NCBI RefSeq assembly: GCF_019966545.1
Contig: NZ_JAIMIC010000017.1
Span: 1 to 57,236 of the forward strand
Source: Heliomarina baculiformis
GTDB lineage: Bacteria; Pseudomonadota; Alphaproteobacteria; Rhodobacterales; Rhodobacteraceae
DNA: 57,236 nucleotides
Direction: 5' to 3'
Shown here: positions 45,373 to 54,588 of the stretch, piece after piece
Position numbering within the stretch: position 1 is the stretch's first letter
Layout of the letters: each line of letters opens with the position of its first letter
Program-made: the position numbers and the translations under genes
Notes under the pieces: model-generated
The model's input: only the letters and a program-made list of their open reading frames with translations
The model's database searches: none
Told to the model about the DNA's origin: nothing

Positions 45373-46410
45373 TCAGACGGCTTTGACAGAGCGGGCGGCC
45401 AGCCCCGAAGACCAGTCCGCATCGGCGGCATAGATCTGCTCGACCAGCGACATCACGTCGAGCGCCTGTTGCGAGGTGCCGCAGCGGATCGGGGTGCCCT
45501 TGGTCACCGCGGCGTGGAATTCGGCGATTTCCTTGTCCCAGGAGCGATCCTCGGTGAACCGGATTTCCTGGGATTCCGGGTTGGGGATCGGGTTGCCATC
45601 CTTGTCGAGCCGGTTCAGCGCCACGTTCAGCACCTCGGTGCCGTAGGTGCCCGAGGCCGACAGGATCCCGTTGACCGAGATGAACCCGCCATGGGTATAG
45701 AGTTCCAGCGTGAAGCGGTGCTGCCACTGGGTGGCCGAGGAATGCAGCGACGCCACCACGCCCTTGGGGTTCTTCATCAGCGCAAAGGCATTGTCCTCGA
45801 CCGGCACATCGGTCCAGAACTTGCGCTGCACAAAGGATTGCACATCGGTGAACCGGTCGGCGAACATCAAAAACAGGTCCAGCATGTGGATGCCCTGATC
45901 GATCAGGATACCGCCGCCCGATTGCTCGGGATCGTTGCGCCAGTTCTTGGCGTAATCCGCGCCGCCGGCTTTGCCATAGACGCCGCGCATGAAATAGAGA
46001 TCGCCCATCGTGCCGCCTTCGATCAGTTGCAGCGCGCTTTCGATGGCGTCATGGAAACGATGGTTGAAGCCGAATTTCAAGACCAGCTCGGGATGGGTGG
46101 CTTCGGCCTCCTGCATCCGGCGCACATCGGCCGAATTGCGCCCCGGCGGCTTTTCCGAAAACACATGCTTGCCGCGTGACAGGGCTTCACACACCGTGTC
46201 CGGGATCATCATGTTCGGGACACAGCAAAAGATCACGTCCGGGTCGTAATCATAGACCTTTGCCGGGTCGGTCATCAGCGGGATGCCCGCATCGAAATCC
46301 GTATGGGTGTCACAGGCGGCGACCACCTCGAAACCGCCATGACGTTCCATGGCGCGATGCCGGATCTGACCCATCTTGCCATACCCGATGATTGCGGCCC
46401 TGAGGGACAT
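45373..46410 (-). CDS. Gfo/Idh/MocA family sugar oxidoreductase
   Basis: The 345-residue NAD(P)-dependent enzyme has AAIIGYGKMGQIRHRA at the N-terminus, the EKPPGRN motif (catalytic Lys) and GGGILIDQGIHMLDLF (His) typical of the family. Members oxidise or reduce sugar rings, often nucleotide sugars (WbpB) or inositols. It opens the ten-gene leftward operon; the promoter must lie in the 46411-46711 divergent region. AGGAAAG at good spacing supports the start at 46410. Confidence 0.9.
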   Translation of the reverse strand: MSLRAAIIGYGKMGQIRHRAMERHGGFEVVAACDTHTDFDAGIPLMTDPAKVYDYDPDVIFCCVPNMMIPDTVCEALSRGKHVFSEKPPGRNSADVRRMQEAEATHPELVLKFGFNHRFHDAIESALQLIEGGTMGDLYFMRGVYGKAGGADYAKNWRNDPEQSGGGILIDQGIHMLDLFLMFADRFTDVQSFVQRKFWTDVPVEDNAFALMKNPKGVVASLHSSATQWQHRFTLELYTHGGFISVNGILSASGTYGTEVLNVALNRLDKDGNPIPNPESQEIRFTEDRSWDKEIAEFHAAVTKGTPIRCGTSQQALDVMSLVEQIYAADADWSSGLAARSVKAV

Positions 46411-46711
46411 GGCATTGTCTTTCCTGTTGCGCGGCACCTTTCCGAAGAGGGCCCCGTCGGTGATTTTCTTGCTCGTCTGCTGTGCCTTTGCTGCCGGGGA
46501 TGCTGGCAGCGGACGGCGTAGCGCCGCCGTTATACACCTGCGTCGCTGCCACGCAAGTTGAGATCCCCCTTGGGTTGCCGGATTGCCATAAGCGCTCGTT
46601 GTGGCAGTAAAACCGGGCGTGGGAAAAAGCCGGAGAGCGGTTGTAATTACCCGGTACTTGCCCGACTAAAGACGCAACTTGGAGCAGGCGTCAGCGCAGG
46701 AAGAGACAGGG
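46411..46711. promoter_or_regulatory. Divergent region between the sugar operon and the hydratase gene
   Basis: About 300 bases between divergent genes with no convincing coding. A small perfect hairpin CGGCG-TAG-CGCCG occurs at 46514-46526. It must contain the promoter of the leftward operon (first gene at 46410) and of the rightward gene. No -35/-10 pair stands out. Confidence 0.4.
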
Positions 46712-47434
46712 GTGAACGAGGTGAGCGGCATAATATCAGCACTTCAGGCAGCACGGGCAAAAGGTCAGGTTGCGGAGCTGCAAACAGAAGATCTGCCCGA
46801 GGCGCTTGAGACGGCCTACGAAATTGCCGCGTCCCAGCTGCAAGAGGTGGCGGCCTGGAAGATCGGGGGCGCCAACCCCTGGTCGCAAAAGGTGTTCGGC
46901 AATGCCGAGGTGTTCTTCGGGCCGCTCGCCCCCGGGGAGGTTTATGTCGATACGGCGGAGCTGTCGCTGAACGGTCTCTGCGCCCCCCTCGCCGAGCCCG
47001 AGATCATGCTTGAGATCGCGGATCCCGACGGCGATGGTTTCGCCCGCATGGGGCTGGGGTTCGAAATCCCGGCGAGCGTGCTGCCAGAGGCGGTCAAGAC
47101 CCGGCTGGCCGGGCAGATCTGCGATCGTGCCGGGGCCGGGGCCTTGTGGATCGGGGCGGTCCGGGAGTTTGACGCCTCGGCGCTCGAGACCCCATTCACC
47201 TCGACATTCACCCATAATGGCGGCGCGCCCGTCACAGGGCGCAGCACGGATGTCAAAGGCGGCCCGCTGGGAGCCGCGCGGGAGTTCCTGATGCTTGCCC
47301 GACGCTATGGTCTGCCCGTTTTGCCGGGCCAGTGGATCGCGACGGGCGGGCTGAACCCCGCCGTTGCGGTAACGCCCGGCGATCAAGTTGGTTTTGCCGC
47401 CCTCGGAGATCAGGTATCGGTGACATTCACCTGA
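46712..47434 (+). CDS. 2-keto-4-pentenoate hydratase-like protein (FAH superfamily)
   Basis: The 240-residue protein resembles the MhpD hydratase/decarboxylase branch: [24 protein letters not shown] (metal-binding Glu), GFEIPAS and [11 protein letters not shown]. Members hydrate unsaturated keto acids from aromatic or sugar-acid breakdown. The GTG at 46712 has AGGAA nine bases upstream; a TTG at 46679 is the longest frame. It lies 44 bases before gmd and may be co-transcribed, though no link to GDP-sugars is known. Confidence 0.75.
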   Translation: MNEVSGIISALQAARAKGQVAELQTEDLPEALETAYEIAASQLQEVAAWKIGGANPWSQKVFGNAEVFFGPLAPGEVYVDTAELSLNGLCAPLAEPEIMLEIADPDGDGFARMGLGFEIPASVLPEAVKTRLAGQICDRAGAGALWIGAVREFDASALETPFTSTFTHNGGAPVTGRSTDVKGGPLGAAREFLMLARRYGLPVLPGQWIATGGLNPAVAVTPGDQVGFAALGDQVSVTFT

Positions 47435-47478
47435 GGCTCCCCGCACGGGGGAACTTCCGCAATCGGAGCGACGCAGCC

Positions 47479-48600
47479 ATGACCAAAAAGGCGCTTATCA
47501 CCGGCATCACCGGGCAGGACGGATCCTACCTTGCCGAATTCCTGCTCGAAAAGGGCTACGAGGTGCACGGGATCAAGCGCCGGGCCTCGTCGTTCAACAC
47601 CCAGCGGATCGATCATATCTACGAGGATCCGCATTCGAACCACGCCCAGCTCAAGCTGCATTACGGCGATCTGACCGATACTTCGAACCTGACCCGGATC
47701 CTCTCCGAAGTGTCCCCGGACGAGGTCTATAACCTTGGCGCGCAATCCCATGTGGCGGTCAGTTTCGAGGCGCCGGAATATACCGCCGACGTGGATGCCA
47801 CCGGCACGCTGCGCCTGCTCGAGGCAATCCGTTTCCTCGGGCTGGATAAAAAGACCCGGTTCTACCAGGCCTCGACCTCCGAGCTTTACGGCAAGGTGCA
47901 GGAAATCCCGCAGACCGAGACCACGCCGTTCCACCCGCGCTCGCCTTACGCGGTGGCCAAGATGTATGCCTACTGGATCACGGTGAACTACCGCGAGGCC
48001 TATGACATGTATGCCTGCAACGGCATCCTGTTCAATCACGAGAGCCCGCGCCGCGGCGAGACATTCGTCACCCGCAAGATCACCCGCGGCCTTGCGAATA
48101 TCGCGCAAGGGTTAGAGCCCTGTCTCTACATGGGCAATATCGACAGCTTGCGCGACTGGGGCCATGCAAAGGACTACGTGCGGATGCAGTGGATGATGCT
48201 GCAACAGGACCAGCCCGAGGATTTCGTCATCGCCACCGGTGTGCAATATTCGGTGCGCGCGTTCATCACCTGGACCGCTGCGGAACTGGGCATATCGCTC
48301 GACTTCTCCGGCGAGGGTGTGGACGAGGTCGCCACCGTCGCCGGGATCACAGGTGACATGGCCCCGGCGCTGAAAGTCGGCGATGTGGTGATGCGGATCG
48401 ACCCGCGTTACTTCCGCCCTGCCGAGGTCGAGACCCTGCTGGGCGATCCGGCCAAGGCGAAAAAGCTGTTGGGCTGGACGCCCCGGATCACCGCGCAGGA
48501 AATGTGCGCCGAAATGGTCGCCGAAGACCTGAGGACGGCAAAACGCCATGCGCTGCTGAAAGAGCACGGGCTGGAGCTGCCGGTTTCACATGAAGGGTAA
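47479..48600 (+). CDS. gmd: GDP-mannose 4,6-dehydratase
   Basis: The 373-residue SDR converts GDP-mannose to GDP-4-keto-6-deoxymannose, first step to GDP-L-fucose. Highly conserved blocks include [44 protein letters not shown], the catalytic YAVAK and [16 protein letters not shown]. The ATG at 47479 matches the family N-terminus; the open frame extends into the hydratase gene but lacks a start signal. fcl follows after four bases. Confidence 0.97.
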   Translation: MTKKALITGITGQDGSYLAEFLLEKGYEVHGIKRRASSFNTQRIDHIYEDPHSNHAQLKLHYGDLTDTSNLTRILSEVSPDEVYNLGAQSHVAVSFEAPEYTADVDATGTLRLLEAIRFLGLDKKTRFYQASTSELYGKVQEIPQTETTPFHPRSPYAVAKMYAYWITVNYREAYDMYACNGILFNHESPRRGETFVTRKITRGLANIAQGLEPCLYMGNIDSLRDWGHAKDYVRMQWMMLQQDQPEDFVIATGVQYSVRAFITWTAAELGISLDFSGEGVDEVATVAGITGDMAPALKVGDVVMRIDPRYFRPAEVETLLGDPAKAKKLLGWTPRITAQEMCAEMVAEDLRTAKRHALLKEHGLELPVSHEG

Positions 48601-48604
48601 GACG

Positions 48605-49579
48605 ATGAAAATCTATATCGCCGGACATCGCGGCATGGTGGGCGGGGCGATCCTGCGCCGGTTGCAGGCGCGTCAGGCCAGCGGGGAGGATATCGAGCTC
48701 CTGACCCGTACCAGTGCCGAGCTGGATCTGACCGATCAGAACGCGGTGCGCGAATTCATGATGACCGAGCAGCCCGACCAGGTGATCCTGGCGGCGGCCA
48801 AGGTGGGCGGGATCGTGGCCAACAACACCTACCCGGCCCAGTTCATCTATGAAAACCTGATGATGGAATGCAACGTGATCCATCAGGCCTTCGAGGCCGG
48901 GGTCACGCGGCTTTTGCAGCTCGGGTCCTCCTGCATCTATCCGCGCGACGCCGAGCAGCCGATGGCCGAGAGCGCCCTGCTGACCGGGCCGCTCGAGCCC
49001 ACCAACGAACCCTATGCGATTGCCAAGATCGCCGGGATCAAGCTCTGCGAAAGCTATAACCGGCAATATGGCACCGATTACCGCTCGGTCATGCCGACGA
49101 ACCTCTATGGCCCCGGCGACAATTTCCACCCCGAGAATTCCCATGTGCTGCCCGCGCTGATCCGCCGCTTTCATGCGGCCGCGCAGGACGGGACCGCGCA
49201 GGTCACGGTCTGGGGCTCGGGCAAACCGATGCGCGAATTCCTGCATGTGGACGACATGGCCGAGGCCTCGCTCTTCGTGATGGGGCTCGATGTCGGCACC
49301 TACCAGCGCGAGACCGAACTGATGCTCTCCCATATCAACGTCGGCTCGGGCGTGGATGTCACCATCCGCGAATTGGCTGAAACCGTGGCCCGGGTCACCG
49401 GGTTCAAGGGCGAGCTGGTGTTCGACGCGACCAAACCCGACGGCGCCCCGCGCAAGCTGATGGACGTCTCGCGCCTCGCCCGGCTGGGCTGGGAGGCGGG
49501 GATCTCCCTCGAGGACGGTATCCGAGAAACCTACGCCTGGTTCCTCAAGCAGGACGAAAAGACGCTGCGGGCGAAGTAG
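48605..49579 (+). CDS. fcl: GDP-L-fucose synthase
   Basis: The 324-residue epimerase/reductase finishes GDP-L-fucose synthesis. It has [14 protein letters not shown] at the N-terminus, [10 protein letters not shown] with the catalytic Ser, YAIAK (YxxxK), and [23 protein letters not shown]. The ATG at 48605 follows AAGGG/GGTAAG; a start at 48590 overlaps gmd. It forms a two-gene unit with gmd; manC, which supplies GDP-mannose, is 1.3 kb downstream beyond a phage-like insert. Confidence 0.97.
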   Translation: MKIYIAGHRGMVGGAILRRLQARQASGEDIELLTRTSAELDLTDQNAVREFMMTEQPDQVILAAAKVGGIVANNTYPAQFIYENLMMECNVIHQAFEAGVTRLLQLGSSCIYPRDAEQPMAESALLTGPLEPTNEPYAIAKIAGIKLCESYNRQYGTDYRSVMPTNLYGPGDNFHPENSHVLPALIRRFHAAAQDGTAQVTVWGSGKPMREFLHVDDMAEASLFVMGLDVGTYQRETELMLSHINVGSGVDVTIRELAETVARVTGFKGELVFDATKPDGAPRKLMDVSRLARLGWEAGISLEDGIRETYAWFLKQDEKTLRAK

Positions 49580-49607
49580 GGGCTGGCGCGTTTATTGCGC
49601 GATGCAT

Positions 49608-50405
49608 CTAATGGCGAACGACCGGAACCGTAGTGGCATTCGCCATGATCCGTTCTGCCGTTTCCTGCAGGATTTCCCTTTCCCGGTCGGCGGGCTTTTT
49701 ATGGTCGAACAGGCCTAAATGTCTGGCCAGATTCATCAAGGCTTTGTCCCGGCTGCGTATACGAAGCTTTTTCCCCTGTGGGGTTTCCTGAATACCGTCG
49801 AGTAAAAGCCGTGCCGCAGGGCTGAGCAGGCGCGTATCAGCTATTTCTACCTTCTCGACACCGTATCCTCCGCATTCGGGGCAATTGGGGTGCGGATCAA
49901 GGTTCGCGCGAAAGCCAAAGCCACCAGTTTTTGATGGAAGACGCGGGTCAACATGATTGCCAGCAAGAACCAGATCGCGGTTTTCCAGTGCTTTGTCATC
50001 AGGAAACAGCTCGCAGGCAACGCGCGTCAATTCGGCGTCATATTCACGTGCGCTGCGCCATTGGAACTGGTGATTGGTTCCATGACAATAGCGGCAGGCC
50101 CGGTGAACATGTTGAACCAGCTCAGTCACATCTGCCATCGCCAAGGCCGACCACTGCTTTACGATTTTTTGGGCATCGAGCATCGTTACGCTTTCGAGCT
50201 TCTTGCGTCCGGCGGTAAGGGCTCTGGCCACCTTGTCATGCTTTAACAAGCGAGGTCCCTGAACATTCGGATGTTTGTAGCCTATTTCCAAAGCAGCCCG
50301 GGTTGCGTTGGGCTTTTTGAGGTAGGTCAGCACGAATTGACGTTGCCGTGGATTGAGGCCGAACGCGCCAAGCCATTCTGTCGATGTTTCCTCAGCCTCG
50401 ATCAT
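49608..50405 (-). CDS. Phage terminase small subunit (orphan)
   Basis: The 265-residue protein matches the Terminase_2 family: LNPRQRQFVLTYLKKPNATRAALEIGY (about 17-43), the DNA-binding helix-turn-helix of phage packaging subunits. An uncommon zinc-finger pair, CRYCHG and CPECGG, follows in the middle. No large terminase, portal or capsid gene is near, and it stands on the opposite strand between fcl and manC. It is probably a stranded prophage or gene-transfer-agent piece; whether it is expressed is unknown. Confidence 0.85.
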   Translation of the reverse strand: MIEAEETSTEWLGAFGLNPRQRQFVLTYLKKPNATRAALEIGYKHPNVQGPRLLKHDKVARALTAGRKKLESVTMLDAQKIVKQWSALAMADVTELVQHVHRACRYCHGTNHQFQWRSAREYDAELTRVACELFPDDKALENRDLVLAGNHVDPRLPSKTGGFGFRANLDPHPNCPECGGYGVEKVEIADTRLLSPAARLLLDGIQETPQGKKLRIRSRDKALMNLARHLGLFDHKKPADREREILQETAERIMANATTVPVVRH

Positions 50406-50483
50406 GTTGTTGTCAGCCTCTCACATGTTGCGAAAAATCCCGCTTTCATCAATCGGTAGCGTAATAACGTGCAAGCGGCAACT

Positions 50484-50506
50484 TGTTGCAAAACGCAACA
50501 TTTTTT
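50484..50506 (+). terminator. Intrinsic-terminator-like hairpin with T6 tail
   Basis: TGTTGC (50484-50489) pairs with GCAACA (50495-50500) around AAAAC, and six T residues follow (50501-50506). It reads as a rightward rho-independent terminator, yet the only gene upstream in that direction, fcl, ends 900 bases away. It could end a small RNA or a short phage-derived transcript. Confidence 0.5.
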
Positions 50507-50553
50507 CATTAATTCAGTATCTTATTGGAGTTTCAGAGGTGTTCTCTATCTCG

Positions 50554-50585
50554 GCAGGAGGCTCTGTGCACATAGAGCCTCCTGC
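50554..50585. other. Perfect 12-base-pair hairpin
   Basis: GCAGGAGGCTCT (50554-50565) pairs perfectly with AGAGCCTCCTGC (50574-50585) across an 8-base loop containing GTGCAC. It is not followed by a T run on the plus strand. It may be a transcript-stabilising structure, a terminator without a tail, or an operator. Confidence 0.5.
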
Positions 50586-50905
50586 TCTTGTCAGGGCTCC
50601 TCTTCCTCTGCTTTTTTATACGAGTGAAAGTTTCACAATCGTCTGAGGTTATGGAGCTTCCCGTAACACGGTGCTTCACAACTATTTTTCGAATACTAAC
50701 ATTTACCAACAATTTTGACGGCAACTCTCTCGTCCCGGCGGCAGAAAGCGCGTCATCTCCATCACGGCCCTTGCGCCTGTGACCCCGGAACACCGGGGGG
50801 CGTCAATCTCTGCCGGGCCCGGTCGGCGGGCTTGCAACTGTTGATCTTGCAGGTATTTCCGGGGAAGACATAGGCATCAGGGTTCCGAGGCAGGAGACAG
50901 ACCAG

Positions 50906-52327
50906 ATGATCACGCCCATTCTTCTCTGCGGTGGCTCGGGAACACGGCTCTGGCCGCTGTCGCGTAAATCCTACCCCAAGCAATTCGTACCGCTGGTGGG
51001 GGAAACCACCCTGTTCCAGGCCTCGGCCGAACGGCTCTCGGGTGCGGGCTTTGCCGCGCCGCTGGTGCTGACCAATGCCGATTTCCGCTTCATCGTGACC
51101 GAACAGCTGGCCGAGGCGGGGATCGATCCCGGCGCGATCCTGATCGAACCCGAGGGGCGCAATACCGCCCCCGCCGTGCTGGCCGCGGCGCTCTGGCTCG
51201 ACAAGAGCGACCCCGACGGGTTGATGCTGGTCGCGCCTTCGGATCACGTGGTGCCCGATGCGGCGGCCTTCCGCGCGGCGGTCGAGGCCGGGGCCGAAGC
51301 GGCCCGGGCGGGGCAGCTCGTGACCTTCGGGATCAAGCCGACCCATGCGGAAACCGGCTATGGCTATCTGGAACTGGCCGAGGATCCGGGCGATTTCGCC
51401 GCCCGCCCGCTGAAGCTGAACCGTTTTGTCGAGAAACCCGATGCGGCGCGGGCCGAGGAAATGGTCGCCGAGGGCATCTATCTCTGGAACGCCGGAATCT
51501 TCCTGTTCTCGGTCAAGACCATCATCGAGGCTTTCCGCAACCATGCGCCCGAACTGATCGCCCCGGTGCAGGCGGCGGTGGATCATGGCAAGCACGACCT
51601 GGGTTTTCTGCGGCTCGACCCGGACAGCTGGGCCGGGGCCAATGATATCTCGATCGACTACGCGGTGATGGAACGGGCCGATAACCTCTCGGTCGTGCCC
51701 TTTGCCGCCGGCTGGTCCGACCTTGGCGGCTGGGACGCGGTCTGGCGCGAAACCGAGCAGGACGCGCGCGGCGTGGCGCTCTCCGGGGCCGCGACGGCGA
51801 TCGACTGCGACAATTCCCTGCTGCGCTCGGAAGACGAGCGGCTCGAAGTCGTCGGCATCGGGCTGAAGAACATCATCACCGTGGCCATGCCCGACGCGGT
51901 GCTTGTCGCCGATGCCTCCCGCGCGCAGGACGTGAAGAAAGCCGTGGCCGCGCTGAAGGAAAAACAGGCCAAGCAGGCTGAAAGCTTTCCCAAGGATCAC
52001 CGCCCGTGGGGCTGGTTCGAAAGCCTCGTGATCGGCAAACGGTTCCAGGTCAAACGCATCGTGGTCCACCCCGGCGCGGCGCTGAGCCTGCAAAGCCACC
52101 ATCACCGCTCGGAACACTGGATCGTGGTCGAAGGCACCGCCAAGGTCACCATCGACGAAGAGGTGAAACTCGTCACCGAGAACCAGTCCGTCTATATTCC
52201 GCTGGGTGCCGTGCACCGCATGGAAAACCCCGGCAAGGTGCCGATGGTCCTGATCGAGGTCCAGACCGGCAGCTATCTCGGCGAAGACGATATCATCCGT
52301 TATGAAGATGTTTATGCGCGGAATTGA
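50906..52327 (+). CDS. manC: Mannose-1-phosphate guanylyltransferase / mannose-6-phosphate isomerase
   Basis: The 473-residue bifunctional enzyme (ManC/AlgA/CpsB type) has an N-terminal GTP-dependent pyrophosphorylase (CGGSGTRLWPLSRKSYPKQF, APSDHVV, RFVEKPD) and a C-terminal cupin isomerase (about 350-470) with the metal-binding SLQSHHHRSEHWIVVEG. It supplies GDP-mannose to Gmd. The mutase step (ManB) is not encoded in the window. Confidence 0.96.
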   Translation: MITPILLCGGSGTRLWPLSRKSYPKQFVPLVGETTLFQASAERLSGAGFAAPLVLTNADFRFIVTEQLAEAGIDPGAILIEPEGRNTAPAVLAAALWLDKSDPDGLMLVAPSDHVVPDAAAFRAAVEAGAEAARAGQLVTFGIKPTHAETGYGYLELAEDPGDFAARPLKLNRFVEKPDAARAEEMVAEGIYLWNAGIFLFSVKTIIEAFRNHAPELIAPVQAAVDHGKHDLGFLRLDPDSWAGANDISIDYAVMERADNLSVVPFAAGWSDLGGWDAVWRETEQDARGVALSGAATAIDCDNSLLRSEDERLEVVGIGLKNIITVAMPDAVLVADASRAQDVKKAVAALKEKQAKQAESFPKDHRPWGWFESLVIGKRFQVKRIVVHPGAALSLQSHHHRSEHWIVVEGTAKVTIDEEVKLVTENQSVYIPLGAVHRMENPGKVPMVLIEVQTGSYLGEDDIIRYEDVYARN

Positions 52328-52336
52328 AGCGTTGAA

Positions 52337-52454
52337 GGGGGCGCTGCCCCCGCCGCCCTGACGGGCGACTCCCCCGGGATATTTTTAACCCAAAGAAGAG
52401 GATTGGGAGTTCCCTGCTTCTTTGGGTTCTTAAAATATCCCCGCCGGAGGCTCC
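52337..52454. repeat. Dispersed nested palindrome, copy E
   Basis: The first 50 bases (52337-52386) are identical to 70-119 in copy A. GGGGGCGCTGCCCCC (52337-52351), then GGGATATTTT (52376-52385) with AAAATATCCC (52432-52441), enclosing ACCCAAAGAAG (52388-52398) with CTTCTTTGGGT (52417-52427). It lies between the convergent manC and tetR genes and probably ends transcription from both. Confidence 0.88.
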
Positions 52455-52491
52455 TGACCTCGCCTCCCGAACAGTCGGTGAATATGGGGCG

Positions 52492-53148
52492 CTACAAAGA
52501 GAGCCGCGCCGCCACACCGGCGGCGCAGAAGGCGATCAGCCCGTCGATATCTCCGCCTTCCTGACCGTCGCTCAACGCGGCGATCCGCCAGCGCGAGGTC
52601 AAAAGCGCAAGCATCGCCGAGATGGCATAGATAAAGCATTCCGCCACCGCCGCCGTTTCCGCCTGCGGGTAAAGCTGCCCCAGCTCGGCGACGAACCGGC
52701 GCGCGGTCGGGTCGAAATATTCCTGCGCCAGCGCCTGCCAGCGCGGCTCGGACGAGACCAGCGCCACCAGCCGCGCATAGGCAAGCCATTGTGTTTCCCC
52801 GGCCTCGGCGCGGGCGACATAGGGGCCGATGAAAGCCCGCAGCAGGGCCGCCGTATCCGGCGCCGCGACGGCCCGGGCCTCGGCCAGCGCCTCAAGACGC
52901 GCGGCGCTCAGCTCACCGGCGCGCCGGGCCACGACCTCGGCAAAAAGCTCTTCCTTGGTGCCGCCGTGATGGCTAACCAGACCCACGGGCACAGCCGCCT
53001 CGGCGGCGATATCGCGCATCGTGGCCCCGTCGAATCCCCCCCGCGCAAACACCCGCTCCGCCGAATCCAGAATCCGCGCGCGGCTGGCCAGCGCCCGCTT
53101 GGACGGGGCCCTCTGGCGTTGTTTTCGCTGGGGTTCTTCGGTGTTCAT
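52492..53148 (-). CDS. TetR family transcriptional regulator
   Basis: The 218-residue protein has an N-terminal TetR helix-turn-helix (about 20-68: ILDSAERVFARGGFDGATMRDIAAEAAVPVGLVSHH) and a larger ligand-binding C-terminal part. It is divergent from the monooxygenase gene at 53227 with a 78-base gap, the classic layout for a local repressor responding to the pathway's substrate. The inducer is unknown. Confidence 0.92.
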   Translation of the reverse strand: MNTEEPQRKQRQRAPSKRALASRARILDSAERVFARGGFDGATMRDIAAEAAVPVGLVSHHGGTKEELFAEVVARRAGELSAARLEALAEARAVAAPDTAALLRAFIGPYVARAEAGETQWLAYARLVALVSSEPRWQALAQEYFDPTARRFVAELGQLYPQAETAAVAECFIYAISAMLALLTSRWRIAALSDGQEGGDIDGLIAFCAAGVAARLSL

Positions 53149-53226
53149 AAAATCATCTTGCCTTAGTTTGTACGTTTGTTCAATATAGCGAGACGCATCC
53201 TTTCAGGGATGCCGAGGAGGAATATC
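53149..53226. promoter_or_regulatory. Short divergent promoter region between tetR and the monooxygenase operon
   Basis: Seventy-eight bases must contain both promoters and presumably the TetR operator. A GAGGAA Shine-Dalgarno precedes the ATG at 53227. I could not find a clear palindromic operator by eye. Confidence 0.4.
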
Positions 53227-54588
53227 ATGCAGGACACGCGGGGCAAATTAGCCCTTATCGGTGCCGGCCCGATGGGGCTGGCCGCGGCCAAGGTGCTGCG
53301 GGAGCAGGGGATCGCCTTTCAGGGGTTCGAATTGCATTCGGATGTCGGCGGGTTGTGGGACATCACCGCGCCGCGCTCGACGATGTATGAAAGCGCGCAT
53401 CTGATCTCGTCCAAGACGATGACCGAATTTACCGATTTCCCGATGCGCGACGAGGTCGCCGAATACCCCAGCCATCGCGAAATGGCGCGCTATTTCCGTG
53501 ATTTCGCCGATCACTACGATCTGCGCCGCGACTATATCTTTGACGCCGAGGTGACCGCGACCACCCCGCTTGGCGATTCCGGTGAGGGCTGGCGGGTTGC
53601 CTGGCGCGACGCCGATGGCACGCATGAGACGGTTTTCGACGGGGTCCTGATCGCGAATGGCACGCTGTCCGAACCCAATATGCCCGCCTTTTCGGGCAAC
53701 TTCTCGGGCGAGCTGATCCATTCCTCGCAATACCGCTCGGCCAAACAGTTCCGGGACAAGCGGGTGCTGGTGGTCGGGGCGGGCAATTCGGGCTGCGACA
53801 TCGCGGTGGATGCGATCCATCACGGCCAGAGCTGCGATCTCTCGATGCGGCGGGGCTATTACTTTGTGCCGAAATACATATTCGGCAAGCCCGCCGACAC
53901 GCTTGGCGGCGCGGTCCGGCTGCCGATGGCGCTGAAGCGGATCGTCGATGGCACCCTGCTGAGATGGTTCGTGGGCGATGCGCAGAAATACGGTTTCCCG
54001 AAACCGGATTACAAACTCTACGAAAGCCATCCGGTGGTGAATTCGCAGGTGCTGTTCCATGCCGGGCACGGCGATCTGACGGTCCGCCCCGATATCGCGC
54101 GGCTCTGCGGCAAGACGGTGCATTTCAAGGACGGCACCCATGCCGACTATGACATGATCCTCGCCGCCACCGGCTACAAGCTGCACTACCCCTTCATCGA
54201 TCCTGCGCTGCTGAATTGGCAGGGCGATGCGCCGCATCTTTATCTCAACGCGATGCATCCCGAGCGCGACGATCTCTTTGTTCTGGGCATGGTCGAAGCC
54301 TCGGGACTGGGCTGGCAGGGGCGCCATGAGCAGGCCGAGATGGTGGCGCGCTATATCGCCGGGCTGCGGGCGGGCACGCCCGAGGCGCAGGCGCTTCGGT
54401 CTGAAAAGGCGGGCGGCTTTACACGGGCGACCGGGGGCACGGCCTATCTCAAGCTCGCGCGCATGGCCTATTACGTGGACAAGGCAACCTATCGGCGGGC
54501 CGTCACCGGCTGGATCAAGCGGCTGAAGAAAAGCGATCCGACAGCCAAAGAGCCTGTGCCCAAGGCCGCGCGCAAGGTTGCCTTATGA
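53227..54588 (+). CDS. Flavin-containing monooxygenase
   Basis: The 453-residue enzyme has the FAD motif IGAGPMGLAAAK at the N-terminus and the FMO signature FSGELIHSSQYR (FxGxxxHxxxY). The NADPH-binding VGAGNSGCD and ATGYKLHYPF follow. It oxygenates a soft nucleophile or, as a Baeyer-Villiger enzyme, a ketone. GAGGAA and family alignment favour the ATG at 53227 over 53176. It is first in a four-gene operon whose junctions all overlap as ATGA. Confidence 0.93.
   Translation: MQDTRGKLALIGAGPMGLAAAKVLREQGIAFQGFELHSDVGGLWDITAPRSTMYESAHLISSKTMTEFTDFPMRDEVAEYPSHREMARYFRDFADHYDLRRDYIFDAEVTATTPLGDSGEGWRVAWRDADGTHETVFDGVLIANGTLSEPNMPAFSGNFSGELIHSSQYRSAKQFRDKRVLVVGAGNSGCDIAVDAIHHGQSCDLSMRRGYYFVPKYIFGKPADTLGGAVRLPMALKRIVDGTLLRWFVGDAQKYGFPKPDYKLYESHPVVNSQVLFHAGHGDLTVRPDIARLCGKTVHFKDGTHADYDMILAATGYKLHYPFIDPALLNWQGDAPHLYLNAMHPERDDLFVLGMVEASGLGWQGRHEQAEMVARYIAGLRAGTPEAQALRSEKAGGFTRATGGTAYLKLARMAYYVDKATYRRAVTGWIKRLKKSDPTAKEPVPKAARKVAL

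Larger units (their letters stand above)
50406..50905. other. 500-base A/T-richer intergenic stretch upstream of manC
   Basis: No convincing gene; an 86-codon frame on the minus strand (50793-50533) lacks family likeness or a good start. It contains a terminator-like hairpin (50484-50506), a perfect 12-base-stem hairpin (50554-50585) and the manC promoter region. Its base composition fits foreign DNA associated with the adjoining terminase gene. Confidence 0.55.

Noticed and set aside
49608-50405. Active prophage in the plasmid
   Set aside because: Only one small terminase gene is found; no large terminase, portal, capsid, tail or integrase gene is nearby.
50533-50793. 86-codon minus-strand frame upstream of manC
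   Set aside because: Basic, low-complexity translation crossing a hairpin, with no good ribosome-binding site or family likeness.
50762-52216. 484-codon minus-strand frame opposite manC
   Set aside because: Antisense shadow; the manC reading has full family motifs on the plus strand.
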